DNA of 28,512 bases from Candidatus Saccharibacteria bacterium UBA4387 (GCA_002391075.1 DGRN01000022.1:1-28512), one strand, 5' to 3'. Positions 23,187-28,512 are shown, counted from the first letter of the stretch. A program made the numbers and translations. Notes: generated by a model not told the origin, from the letters alone.

Positions 23187-24080
23187 ATGAGTAAAGCTCG
23201 TCTGTCCGAATGTCTTAATCTTGTATTAGACATTATAGCCATCATAATTGCCTTCCTCATTATCTCATCCCAAATCCGCATCGCAGGCAATAGCCTCATC
23301 GCCGAAGAAGGCACTCCTCGCTACACTACATCCTACCTGCCCACCATCACCGCGCACGACATTGAGGATCCGACAGAAGAAGAAACCTGCATCATCTCAG
23401 AGGTCAAAACCGCCGTCAAGGACAAATTATCCGTCTACGACTACCTCAACTGGGACGCTTTCGCCGAAATCAAATTCAAAATCTGCTTATTCGACTGCGG
23501 CGAAAATGACACCTATTCCATCGGCGGCATTTATCGCGACACCATCAACACAGTTCTCATCAATCGCGACGAATTCCGCGGCAGCGAAATCCACAAAATT
23601 ATCGCGCACGAAATTGTGCACGCCCTCATCACTAACGACTACGACAACCAATTCCATCTCCTCGGCGAAGGTCTCACCGAATACTTTGCGCAGATCGTTT
23701 ACCCTACTCCGTACGTCGCCTACCATAGCAGTTATCGCTTCGCAGAATGCGCAGCAACAATACACGGCCCAGACGCCGTTCTTCGCTCATACATGCGCGG
23801 AGAATATGCCGCCCTAATCGAATCCGACCTCGGCGAGCCAGGCATCAAATACGAGATCAGCAAGCAGCTCCCCATCGTCGAATTTAGCGATGATAGCGAC
23901 ACCGAAGATTACACTTACGCCCTCGAATTCATCGACAAAACAATCAATCGCTATCGCGAAATCAGCTTCGCTTCTCTTTCATTACCCGACAGCCACGACC
24001 TATGCGCCGTGGCTTTTTCTTTTTCGCGCTCCTCTTCCAATAAAAAATGCGCCACCTTCACAGATAGCGCATTTTCATAA
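23187..24080 (+). CDS. Membrane-anchored gluzincin-like metallopeptidase
   Basis: AAAGGAAG lies 9 nt before the ATG. A single membrane helix (about residues 9-28, LECLNLV to LIISS region) is followed by an extracytoplasmic part. The zinc site is IIAHEIVHALIT (H141, E142, H145) and LGEGLTEYFAQ supplies E161 or E165 as third ligand, a gluzincin layout. Four Cys at about 68, 100, 104 and later could form disulfides outside the cell. The reading frame does not stop before the terminator hairpin at 23991: the last 30 residues are encoded within two terminators and look low-quality (FSFSRSSSNKK). Either the true C-terminus is degenerate, or translation runs off the message end. Confidence 0.78.
   Translation: MSKARLSECLNLVLDIIAIIIAFLIISSQIRIAGNSLIAEEGTPRYTTSYLPTITAHDIEDPTEEETCIISEVKTAVKDKLSVYDYLNWDAFAEIKFKICLFDCGENDTYSIGGIYRDTINTVLINRDEFRGSEIHKIIAHEIVHALITNDYDNQFHLLGEGLTEYFAQIVYPTPYVAYHSSYRFAECAATIHGPDAVLRSYMRGEYAALIESDLGEPGIKYEISKQLPIVEFSDDSDTEDYTYALEFIDKTINRYREISFASLSLPDSHDLCAVAFSFSRSSSNKKCATFTDSAFS
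23991..24018 (+). terminator. Intrinsic terminator inside the end of the metallopeptidase frame
   Basis: AGCCACG / CGTGGCT stem (23991-23997 and 24008-24014) with a 10-nt loop and TTTTTCTTTTT tail on the plus strand. The frame continues past it to 24080. Confidence 0.75.
24044..24075 (-). terminator. Terminator of the KGG-repeat protein gene
   Basis: AAAATGCGC / GCGCATTTT stem (24044-24052 and 24067-24075) with a T run on the minus strand, 13 nt after the stop at 24089. Confidence 0.82.
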
Positions 24081-24088
24081 ATTATCAA

Positions 24089-24292
24089 TTAAGCGTTCTT
24101 CTTCGCTTTACCGCGCTTCGAAATGCGGCCGCCTTTAGCGCCAGCAATCTTAGCTAATTCCGGATTAGCAGCAAAACCGCCAGTATGACCGTTGCGACCG
24201 CCCTTGCGACCGATCTCAGCGTAAAAATCCTTGCCATACTTATTGCGATTGGTTGCAGCAGCCTTCTGGCCACCAGCTTTAGTACCTGCCAT
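24089..24292 (-). CDS. KGG-repeat stress-type protein, 67 aa
   Basis: Start at 24292 (MAGTKAGGQ) follows GGAG by about 10 nt. The small basic protein contains repeats of the KGG type: EIGRKGGRNGHTGGFAANPELA and KIAGAKGGRISKRGKAKK. This pattern is known from general stress proteins of the YciG/Con-10 kind, where it marks disordered, desiccation- or stationary-phase-linked proteins. It may bind nucleic acid by charge; that is inference. A strong promoter and a structured leader of about 100 nt precede it. Confidence 0.82.
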   Translation of the reverse strand: MAGTKAGGQKAAATNRNKYGKDFYAEIGRKGGRNGHTGGFAANPELAKIAGAKGGRISKRGKAKKNA

Positions 24293-24350
24293 AATATTAA
24301 TTCTCCGTTTCTGCCCACCAATATAACTATTATTTGCCACCCTTTTTCTT

Positions 24351-24384
24351 CCAGAAAACACCTTATCGTAAGGCGCCTTCCTGG
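24351..24384 (-). promoter_or_regulatory. Hairpin in the leader of the KGG-protein message
   Basis: On the minus strand an outer stem CCAGGAA / TTTTCTGG encloses an inner CGCCTTA-CGA-TAAGGTG hairpin. It sits just downstream of the predicted start point and about 60 nt before the ATG, so it may affect stability or act as a control element. Confidence 0.5.
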
Positions 24385-24396
24385 GTGCTTAGCATT

Positions 24397-24425
24397 ATAT
24401 TACCATAATGCTTAAATTTTGTCAA
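24397..24425 (-). promoter_or_regulatory. Promoter of the KGG-protein gene
   Basis: TTGACA (24420-24425), 17-nt spacer, TAATAT (24397-24402) with TGG upstream (extended -10) on the minus strand. Confidence 0.8.
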
Positions 24426-24501
24426 TATGCTTTTTCTTATTTTTATGTCATAATAACCGAACACCTCTTTTAAGAATCCTGCATAATTTTATAAAAAAGC
24501 T

Positions 24502-24530
24502 TTGACATTATATGAAATACGATATATTAT
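24502..24530 (+). promoter_or_regulatory. Promoter of small RNA 1
   Basis: TTGACA (24502-24507), 17-nt spacer, TATTAT (24525-24530), followed by GAAAATAGCTTT. No credible reading frame follows. The same arrangement recurs at 27472-27500. Confidence 0.78.
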
Positions 24531-24536
24531 GAAAAT

Positions 24537-24668
24537 AGCTTTAGCGAATATGCGAGATTTTCTAAAGCCACCAACTTATACTACATTCGTTTTGCCGATC
24601 TCTCCCAATTTTCGGCATAACAATAAACCTCAAAAAGTTCCGATCTCTCCCAACGTCGGAACTTTTTC
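24537..24668 (+). ncRNA. Candidate small RNA 1 with two identical C-rich loops
   Basis: Predicted RNA of about 132 nt in a 490-bp gap without a gene. Hairpin 1 is GCTTTAG/CTAAAGC (24538-24544 with 24562-24568). Hairpin 2 is TGCCGA/TCGGCA (24593-24598 with 24612-24617). Hairpin 3 is AAAAAGTTCCGA/TCGGAACTTTTT (24632-24643 with 24656-24667) and doubles as the terminator. The loops of hairpins 2 and 3 both begin with TCTCTCCCAA. Such loops could pair with GGAGAGA-like Shine-Dalgarno sequences. Its 5' part resembles the RNA at 27507-27652. It is not tmRNA, RNase P or SRP RNA by any motif I can see, and 6S RNA is not supported. Confidence 0.72.
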
Positions 24669-24688
24669 TTTGCCTTCAAAAATGCATC

Positions 24689-24730
24689 AAAAAAGCGGCT
24701 CCAGACATATAAACTATCGTCTTTTGCCGC
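24689..24730 (-). terminator. Probable terminator of the 83-aa gene
   Basis: On the minus strand GCGGC pairs with GCCGC, with an inner AGAC/GTCT helix, then six T. A second hairpin (GAGCGC-N6-GCGCTC region, about 24742-24759) lies between it and the gene. Confidence 0.55.
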
Positions 24731-24779
24731 AAACAGGCCTTAGAGCGCATCCTACGCGCTCATTCTTTTCCTACCCCTG

Positions 24780-25031
24780 TTATTTTTTGCCAAAAAGCCC
24801 CTTTACCTTATCCATCAGGCCGCCAGTCAAAGCTTCTGAAATCGCATTATAAATCTCATTCGCTTTTTCTTTATCAATGCCCAACTTCTCTACTAATCCG
24901 CCAATAATGTCGTCCTTGTTCGCATTTCCCACAAAGGATTTTCCACTCAGTAGCTCACCAACTTTCGCCACTAACTCATCCGGCAAATTAACTTTTTCCT
25001 TCAAAACCTCAACAATTTTATCCTTATCCAT
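24780..25031 (-). CDS. Small helical protein, 83 aa
   Basis: The ATG at 25031 (MDKDKIVEVL) follows AAGGAGG by 5 nt; a longer frame upstream runs back through the tRNA gene and is rejected. The protein is made of short amphipathic helices: IVEVLKEKVNLPDELVAKVGELL, DDIIGGLVEKLGIDKEKANEIYNAI, and MDKVKGLFGKK at the end. The pattern of two helix-turn units with a Gly-rich break recalls small helical bundles, but I cannot name a family. A TGTTATAAT box at 25047-25055 region probably starts its message. Confidence 0.78.
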   Translation of the reverse strand: MDKDKIVEVLKEKVNLPDELVAKVGELLSGKSFVGNANKDDIIGGLVEKLGIDKEKANEIYNAISEALTGGLMDKVKGLFGKK

Positions 25032-25058
25032 AGTCCTCCTTCTTTCATCATTATAACA

Positions 25059-25087
25059 AAAAACGGCCGCAATTAATCGCGCCGCCA
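25059..25087 (-). terminator. Likely terminator of the tRNA-Ile transcript
   Basis: GC-rich stem (GGCGGCGC / GCGGCCG with a bulge) around a short AT loop and six T on the minus strand, about 65 nt beyond the tRNA 3' end. Confidence 0.5.
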
Positions 25088-25151
25088 AACCCTCAGATAA
25101 AAAATGGTGGAGTAGCAAAGACCGAAGCCTTCGCATACCCCATATCGAACA

Positions 25152-25228
25152 TGGTGGGGATATGTGGACTTGAACCACAGACCTCGTCATTATCAGTGAC
25201 GCGCTCTAACCAGCTGAGCTATATCCCC
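25152..25228 (-). tRNA. tRNA-Ile (anticodon GAU)
   Basis: Acceptor arms GGGGATA and TATCCCC close the cloverleaf. The D arm has AGCTCAGCTGGTTAGAGC, the anticodon stem CGTCA/TGACG holds the loop CTGATAA with GAT, and the T arm has TGTGGTTCAAGTCCACA. The 3' CCA is encoded (25152-25154) after discriminator A. It is a single gene, not part of an rRNA operon, and is the likely ligand of the ileS T-box. Confidence 0.97.
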
Positions 25229-25238
25229 TACTCCCTCC

Positions 25239-25267
25239 ATTCTACTAGAAAACCGCCCAAAATGCAA
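25239..25267 (-). promoter_or_regulatory. Promoter of tRNA-Ile
   Basis: TTGCAT (25262-25267), 17-nt spacer, TAGAAT (25239-25244) on the minus strand. The stretch GCATTTTGGGCGG and TTTCTAGTA in it recurs before the phosphohexomutase gene at about 27345-27375. Confidence 0.6.
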
Positions 25268-25273
25268 GTTGTA

Positions 25274-25282
25274 TGTTAAAAT
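25274..25282 (+). promoter_or_regulatory. Extended -10 promoter (leaderless) of an 80-aa membrane protein
   Basis: TGTTAAAAT ending 7 nt before the ATG at 25290, with no -35 and no Shine-Dalgarno. Confidence 0.62.
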
Positions 25283-25289
25283 TAAATAC

Positions 25290-25532
25290 ATGAAATGGGA
25301 ATTCAGTTTAGGGTGGTGCATCGTAGGACTCCTAGCTATGGCCGCCGGCGGCGCAATTGTCGTTTTCTACAAACAAATCGCCGATGGAGCCTTCAGCGGC
25401 GTAAACAGTTATAATAAAGTAAAACTCGGCGGACTAATCACAATTGGCGTCGGCTTTCTCTTCTTTACCAATCTTCATTCCTCAATCCTATACTTCATCA
25501 TGCACATGATTGCGCCGGACGTATTCAAATAA
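25290..25532 (+). CDS. Small membrane protein with two transmembrane helices, 80 aa
   Basis: The ATG at 25290 (MKWEFSLGW) is preferred over an upstream TTG because the extended -10 box lies between them. Helix 1 is about residues 8-27 (GWCIVGLLAMAAGGAIVVFY) and helix 2 about 46-70 (LGGLITIGVGFLFF and onward). The connecting stretch has DGAFSGVNSYNKVK. The layout resembles small membrane proteins of unknown role common in CPR genomes. It ends at a perfect bidirectional terminator. Confidence 0.8.
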   Translation: MKWEFSLGWCIVGLLAMAAGGAIVVFYKQIADGAFSGVNSYNKVKLGGLITIGVGFLFFTNLHSSILYFIMHMIAPDVFK

Positions 25533-25559
25533 AAATCCCCCCAAACAGGGGGATTTTTC
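25531..25559. terminator. Bidirectional terminator
   Basis: AAAAATCCCCC pairs with GGGGGATTTTT across a CAAACA-type loop; it overlaps the stop codon of the plus-strand membrane protein and ends 1 nt before the GNAT stop on the minus strand. Confidence 0.92.
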
Positions 25560-25988
25560 TTACAATTCAATCCGATAGCAATTCGTCTCGCGTTTTTCTG
25601 CGCCCATTTTGCCGTAATACTCTTCCATACCCGGCTTCGACGAGGTAAACTCCATCCGTTTACAGCCTTTCGCGCGCCCCCACTCAAGCATTTTCTGCCA
25701 CATTTGACCACCAATTCCTTGACCGCGACACTTTTCGTCCACCACATAATCCTCTAAATAAACGTTCCTATCGATCGAGGCAAACACAATCGACAAAATC
25801 GCCATCCCCACAATCTCATCGTCATTCGTCGCCACCACGATCGCATGCCACGGTGACTCAATGATTTCCTCTATCTGCTCTCTATCTAAAGCCGAGCCAT
25901 CATGCCTCGAGCTCAATTGACCGCGCAATTTCCCCATCGCCTCAGCCAATTCTACCGAATATTCTTCCGCAATTCCTACTTCTATCAT
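25560..25988 (-). CDS. GNAT-family N-acetyltransferase, 142 aa
   Basis: Acyl-CoA-dependent acetyltransferase fold. The acetyl-CoA pyrophosphate loop is seen in VVDEKCRGQGIGGQMWQKML (R-x-x-G-x-G), preceded by the strand EIVGMAILSIVFASIDRNVYLEDY. The C-terminal CKRMEFTSSKPGMEEYYGKMG fits the usual helix and strand of this family. Its substrate is unknown. It overlaps the phosphohexomutase gene by 4 nt (ATGA), so the two are translated together. Confidence 0.9.
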   Translation of the reverse strand: MIEVGIAEEYSVELAEAMGKLRGQLSSRHDGSALDREQIEEIIESPWHAIVVATNDDEIVGMAILSIVFASIDRNVYLEDYVVDEKCRGQGIGGQMWQKMLEWGRAKGCKRMEFTSSKPGMEEYYGKMGAEKRETNCYRIEL

Positions 25989-27337
25989 TGATTTATCTCC
26001 TTTTCTGCGACCGCCGCCAGCTCATCGCCGTACTTTTGCGCCATCGCCGCATCTTTATATTCTACATAAATACGCAACTTATTTTCCGTTCCAGAATAGC
26101 GCGTCATAATTCGCCCATCCGCGCCAATCTCGTTCGCAATGCGCTCGCACGCCGCGCTCCATTCCGGCAAATCTTCCAACGGCTTCTTCTCTCTAACTTT
26201 CACAGCTACCTGATAACTTGGATTCTCGACAAAATCCGCCCACAAATCCGCCAATTTCGCGCCTTTTTCCTGCAAAATCTTCAAAACAAACAGCGCCATG
26301 AAAGTGCCATCACTACTATCGAGCCACGGCTGATATAAAATATGCCCAGCCAATTCCCCGCCCAAAATCAGCCCATTCTGCATGCTACATTGCGACACCG
26401 CCTTGTCGCCGTTCAGGACTTTCAGCACTTTAATTCCCTTGGACTCAAGATACTTCACCGTTGCGAGATTGCTATATTCTGTCAAAACAACCCCGTCGCC
26501 AGCCAAAAGTCCGCGTTCTTTCAAGTATTCCGCTAGCAATATCGTAATCCTGTCACCATTCCAAATCCGCCCGCTCTCATCCGCTAGCACAATCCTATCC
26601 GCATCGCCATCTAGCGCTACGCCAGGAACCCCCAATTCCGCCGCTCTTGCGGCCATTTTTTGCGGATACAGAGCGCCGAAGCCGTCATTGATATTTTGTC
26701 CATTCGGCGCCGAATCAATCTGCTCGACTTCCACGCCAAACTTCTCAAACACAGTCCGACTAAAATCGTGCCCCGCCCCACAAGCCGCATCCAAAACGAT
26801 TTTTACTTGACCCGGCTCAAATTTTGCCGTTTCTGGCGCTTCAGACGCAATCTCAGCGTATTTTCCGGCAAAATCGCTAACATACTCAGCTGTTTCAGTT
26901 TTCGCTTCTGAGGCCTCTAGCGCCCCTTCTAAGCTCTTTTCTTTTAGATCAAAATAGCTCTTCTCTATCTGCGCTTCTTTCTCGTCCGAGATTTTCGTTC
27001 CGCCTTCAAATATCTTTACACCATTATCGCTCGCTGGATTATGCGAAGCCGTTACCATAAAGGCGATCGAATTATCATACTCTGCCATAATTTTCGCTAG
27101 CGCCGGCGTCGTCAAAATCCCACAGTCGATTTCTTTACCGTCATCAAACGCGCTCTTCAGGCCTTCGACAATCCATTCGCCGCTCTCGCGCGTATCGCGC
27201 CCAAACAGCACCGTCGCTTCGCCATAGCCGCACGCCCTAACAGCCTCGCCAAAAATTCGAATTTTTTCCGGCGTCAAAATGCTCTGCCCAACCGCAGCGC
27301 GCACGCCATCAGTTTCACCAAAAATGACTTTTTTCAT
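25985..27337 (-). CDS. Phosphohexomutase (GlmM/ManB-like alpha-D-phosphohexomutase)
   Basis: Moves phosphate between the 1 and 6 positions of a hexose phosphate, feeding cell wall or polysaccharide precursors. The N-terminal FGETDGVRA (6-14), the phospho-serine loop TASHNP (96-101, Ser98), the metal loop DGDADR (243-248), the sugar motif GGELAGH, and the phosphate motif RYSGTENK are all present. Length (450 aa) is that of GlmM. Which sugar it uses (glucosamine, mannose or glucose) cannot be told. The message is predicted to be leaderless: TATAGT ends 6 nt before the ATG. Confidence 0.93.
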   Translation of the reverse strand: MKKVIFGETDGVRAAVGQSILTPEKIRIFGEAVRACGYGEATVLFGRDTRESGEWIVEGLKSAFDDGKEIDCGILTTPALAKIMAEYDNSIAFMVTASHNPASDNGVKIFEGGTKISDEKEAQIEKSYFDLKEKSLEGALEASEAKTETAEYVSDFAGKYAEIASEAPETAKFEPGQVKIVLDAACGAGHDFSRTVFEKFGVEVEQIDSAPNGQNINDGFGALYPQKMAARAAELGVPGVALDGDADRIVLADESGRIWNGDRITILLAEYLKERGLLAGDGVVLTEYSNLATVKYLESKGIKVLKVLNGDKAVSQCSMQNGLILGGELAGHILYQPWLDSSDGTFMALFVLKILQEKGAKLADLWADFVENPSYQVAVKVREKKPLEDLPEWSAACERIANEIGADGRIMTRYSGTENKLRIYVEYKDAAMAQKYGDELAAVAEKEINQ

Positions 27338-27343
27338 GCCTCT

Positions 27344-27349
27344 ACTATA
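27344..27349 (-). promoter_or_regulatory. -10 box of the phosphohexomutase gene (leaderless)
   Basis: TATAGT 6 nt before the ATG on the minus strand; no good -35. AGAGG touches the ATG and is too close to act as a ribosome binding site. Confidence 0.5.
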
Positions 27350-27471
27350 CTAGAAATTCCGCCGCCCCAAAATGCCATATTTTTTATTCAGTAAATTTTG
27401 CAACAACATTTTTTCAATTTTTTCGCACTCCACCCCTGTTAAAATTGCATACAGATTTTGCTCAAAATATA

Positions 27472-27500
27472 TTGACAAGTCCAAGCAAAAAGCTTAAACT
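27472..27500 (+). promoter_or_regulatory. Promoter of small RNA 2
   Basis: TTGACA (27472-27477), 17-nt spacer, TAAACT (27495-27500), then AAAAATAGCTTT, in the same register as the small RNA 1 promoter. Confidence 0.72.
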
Positions 27501-27506
27501 AAAAAT

Positions 27507-27652
27507 AGCTTTGATGATTATTCGCAGATTATCAAAGCCGCACTATTCTCAAAAACAAAAACACGACAAAAACAAACACATAAAACGCTCCGATTCAGGC
27601 ACGGCCAATTTATCCCTCAAGCGCCGTAGCAAATACCGAATCGGAGCTTTTT
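27507..27652 (+). ncRNA. Candidate small RNA 2, related to small RNA 1
   Basis: Predicted RNA of about 146 nt in a 380-bp gap without a gene. The 5' hairpin GCTTTGAT/ATCAAAGC (27508-27515 with 27531-27538) matches that of small RNA 1 in position and in the flanks AAAATAGCTTT and AAAGCC. Two of its base pairs are swapped (A-U to G-C and G-C to A-U). A linker of about 45 nt made nearly only of A and C follows. The 3' part is GCTCCGATTC/GAATCGGAGC (27587-27596 with 27638-27647), with an inner ACGGC/GCCGT hairpin whose loop holds TATCCCTC. TTTTTC ends it. Confidence 0.7.
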
Positions 27653-27685
27653 CTTGTCCTGTCACGCACAAAATACAAAGCCATC

Positions 27686-27711
27686 AAAAAAACGCCCCGC
27701 TCGGGCGTTTT
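27686..27711 (-). terminator. Terminator of the 104-aa membrane protein gene
   Basis: AAAACGCCC / GGGCGTTTT stem (27689-27697 and 27703-27711) around a 5-nt loop with a T run on the minus strand. It could also back up the small RNA 2 terminator. Confidence 0.85.
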
Positions 27712-27717
27712 CGTTTT

Positions 27718-28032
27718 TTATTCTTCCGGAAAACCATAGCTATTATCGTTAGCCCACTTGCAGGCTTCGTTCTCCGCATTCGCCGCATCCGTGCAGTCCA
27801 AATGCTTTTGATCGCCGCCGTCCGTCTTTTTCTTCACGTCCCCTAACGCTTGCTCGACATATTCTTCTACATATTTCCTGGTCGCGTACTGCTTACTGCT
27901 AATAAAATTTTTCAGCGACAACACGCCCATAATGCCAACCAGCGCAAAGCCTAATGCAACAAAGGCTACCAACATGCTCTTACCGCCGCATTTTTCACAT
28001 TTCTCTGCGGCTTTTTTCTTGTTTTCGTTCAT
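27718..28032 (-). CDS. Small single-pass membrane protein with N-terminal CxxC, 104 aa
   Basis: Residues 1-18 are basic and hold CEKCGGK (Cys 12 and 15). One membrane helix follows (about 20-41, MLVAFVALGFALVGIMGVLSL). The rest is charged (YATRKYVEEYVEQALGDVKKK) with two Cys (CTDAANAENEACKW) near the end. I know no named family. No Shine-Dalgarno is visible; a TGCTATGAT box ends 6 nt before the ATG, so the message is probably leaderless. It lies between small RNA 2 and the 16S rRNA. Confidence 0.8.
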   Translation of the reverse strand: MNENKKKAAEKCEKCGGKSMLVAFVALGFALVGIMGVLSLKNFISSKQYATRKYVEEYVEQALGDVKKKTDGGDQKHLDCTDAANAENEACKWANDNSYGFPEE

Positions 28033-28038
28033 ACAACT

Positions 28039-28066
28039 ATCATAGCATAAAGCTCATGCTTCTCAA
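28039..28066 (-). promoter_or_regulatory. Promoter of the 104-aa gene (leaderless)
   Basis: TTGAGA (28061-28066), 16-nt spacer, TATGAT (28039-28044) with TGC upstream on the minus strand. Confidence 0.65.
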
Positions 28067-28072
28067 ACCAAC

Positions 28073-28093
28073 AAAAAATCGCCTTCCGGCGAT
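28073..28093 (-). terminator. Terminator of the 16S rRNA transcript
   Basis: ATCGCC-GGAA-GGCGAT stem (28078-28083 and 28088-28093) followed by six T on the minus strand, about 165 nt after the 16S 3' end. No 23S or 5S lies between. Confidence 0.85.
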
Positions 28094-28257
28094 ATTTGCT
28101 TTAACAACTTAGTTGTGCAATCACTCATCGTTGTATCTCGTAAGCTTATGTTGCATCTGCCGAAGCAGAAAATGTAATTAATTAAGCTTCTATCAATTAC
28201 TGCAACCGACCTAGCTACACGCATCATTACTGATTCGTGCGCATCATTCTCCCTAGA
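28094..28257 (-). other. 16S rRNA 3' trailer without tRNA or 23S
   Basis: Carries TTCTAGGGAGAA just after the mature end and a TCTGC-TTCG-GCAGA hairpin (about 28153-28168), features of rRNA processing stems. No tRNA or spacer genes are seen. A 71-aa frame that crosses this stretch starts inside 16S and is not a gene. Confidence 0.7.
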
Positions 28258-28512
28258 AAGGAGGTAATCCATCCACACCTTCCGGTACGGATGCCTTGTT
28301 ACGACTTAACCCCAATCATCTCCCCCACCTTAGGCCGCCGAAACGGACTTCGGGTGTTGGTGACTCTCATGGTTTGACGGGCGGTGTGTACAAAACCCGG
28401 GTGCGTCTTCACCGCGGCATTCTGATCCGCGATTACTAGTAATTCCGTCTTCATGGAGTCGAATTGCAGACTCCAATCTGAACTGAGACTGCCCTTATGG
28501 GATTCGCTCCGT
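28258..28512 (-). rRNA. rrs: 16S ribosomal RNA, 3' end (partial)
   Basis: The last 255 nt of 16S on the minus strand, running off the window edge. The mature 3' end carries GGATTACCTCCTT, the anti-Shine-Dalgarno. The conserved decoding-region segment (complement of GACGGGCGGTGTGTAC at 28377-28392) and the AAGTCGTAACAAGGCA helix-44/45 region are present. At the site of the common 1492R primer the sequence reads GGATGCCTTGTTACGACTT, two mismatches from the primer. The anti-Shine-Dalgarno fits the AAGGAGG sites found before many genes here. Confidence 0.98.

Noticed and set aside
24537..24668. 6S RNA, tmRNA, RNase P or SRP RNA identity for small RNA 1
   Set aside because: No long bubble rod, tag frame, P4 core or GNAR-type loop can be found; length and three simple hairpins do not fit.
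24502..24852. 116-aa plus-strand frame across small RNA 1
   Set aside because: It starts within the promoter and passes the RNA terminator, and has no ribosome binding site.
25032..25190. N-terminal extension of the 83-aa protein
   Set aside because: The extension is translated from the tRNA-Ile gene; AAGGAGG marks the downstream ATG at 25031.
25643..25662. GTAAAC-N7-GTTTAC inside the GNAT gene as a fifth copy of the inverted repeat
   Set aside because: Centre length differs (7 instead of 3), arms are shorter and it lies within coding sequence.
28063..28278. 71-aa minus-strand frame
   Set aside because: It starts inside the 16S rRNA 3' end and runs into the rRNA terminator.

Overview
The window looks like chromosomal sequence of an ultra-small, genome-reduced bacterium of the Patescibacteria (CPR) group. 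Saccharibacteria (TM7) is the best guess, from overall family resemblance rather than any search. Supporting signs are compact housekeeping genes (an IF2 with a very short N-terminal region, a 180-aa adenylate kinase, a 169-aa NrdR), single-gene transcription units with short spacers, many small orphan proteins, and a 16S rRNA whose 3' flank ends in a terminator and a protein gene rather than a 23S gene. The standard genetic code fits every gene read here.

Layout. 1-2600: the N-terminal part of a large acidic protein with a Thr/Ser/Pro/Glu repeat tail (cut by the window edge) and an 80-aa orphan. 2705-5853: ileS behind a T-box leader. 5861-7955: ftsZ-nrdR-thioredoxin-like operon. 7963-10632: ftsA, map and adk, all on the minus strand. 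10635-12838: a winged-helix regulator, recJ and rpsU. 12866-17129 (plus strand): an orphan Cys-rich gene, priA, def and fmt. 17174-21840 (minus strand): a small helical protein, infB, rpsA and a surface protein with a sortase-like signal; infB and rpsA are separated by about 460 bp of repeats. 21853-24080 (plus strand): a ROK kinase and two predicted zinc metallopeptidases. 24089-28512: small proteins, tRNA-Ile(GAU), a GNAT acetyltransferase, a phosphohexomutase, two small-RNA genes, a small membrane protein and the 3' end of 16S rRNA.

Functional themes are translation (ileS with its cognate tRNA-Ile, infB, rpsA, rpsU, def, fmt, map, 16S), division (ftsA, ftsZ), replication restart and repair (priA, recJ), and nucleotide metabolism control (adk, nrdR). 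Def, Fmt and Map together cover N-formyl-methionine addition and removal.

The most unusual content is regulatory. Two intergenic regions, 2.8 kb apart, hold what looks like a pair of related small RNAs. Each has a TTGACA promoter with the same spacing, a related 5' hairpin with compensatory base-pair changes, C-rich loops containing UCCC, and an intrinsic terminator. Eight genes appear to be leaderless, with a -10 box only 6-9 nt before the ATG. Four copies of a GGTAAACT-N3-AGTTTACC-type inverted repeat lie between rpsA and infB. NrdR has lost all four zinc-ribbon cysteines, IleRS has HHGT where HxGH is expected, and peptide deformylase has an altered motif 1.
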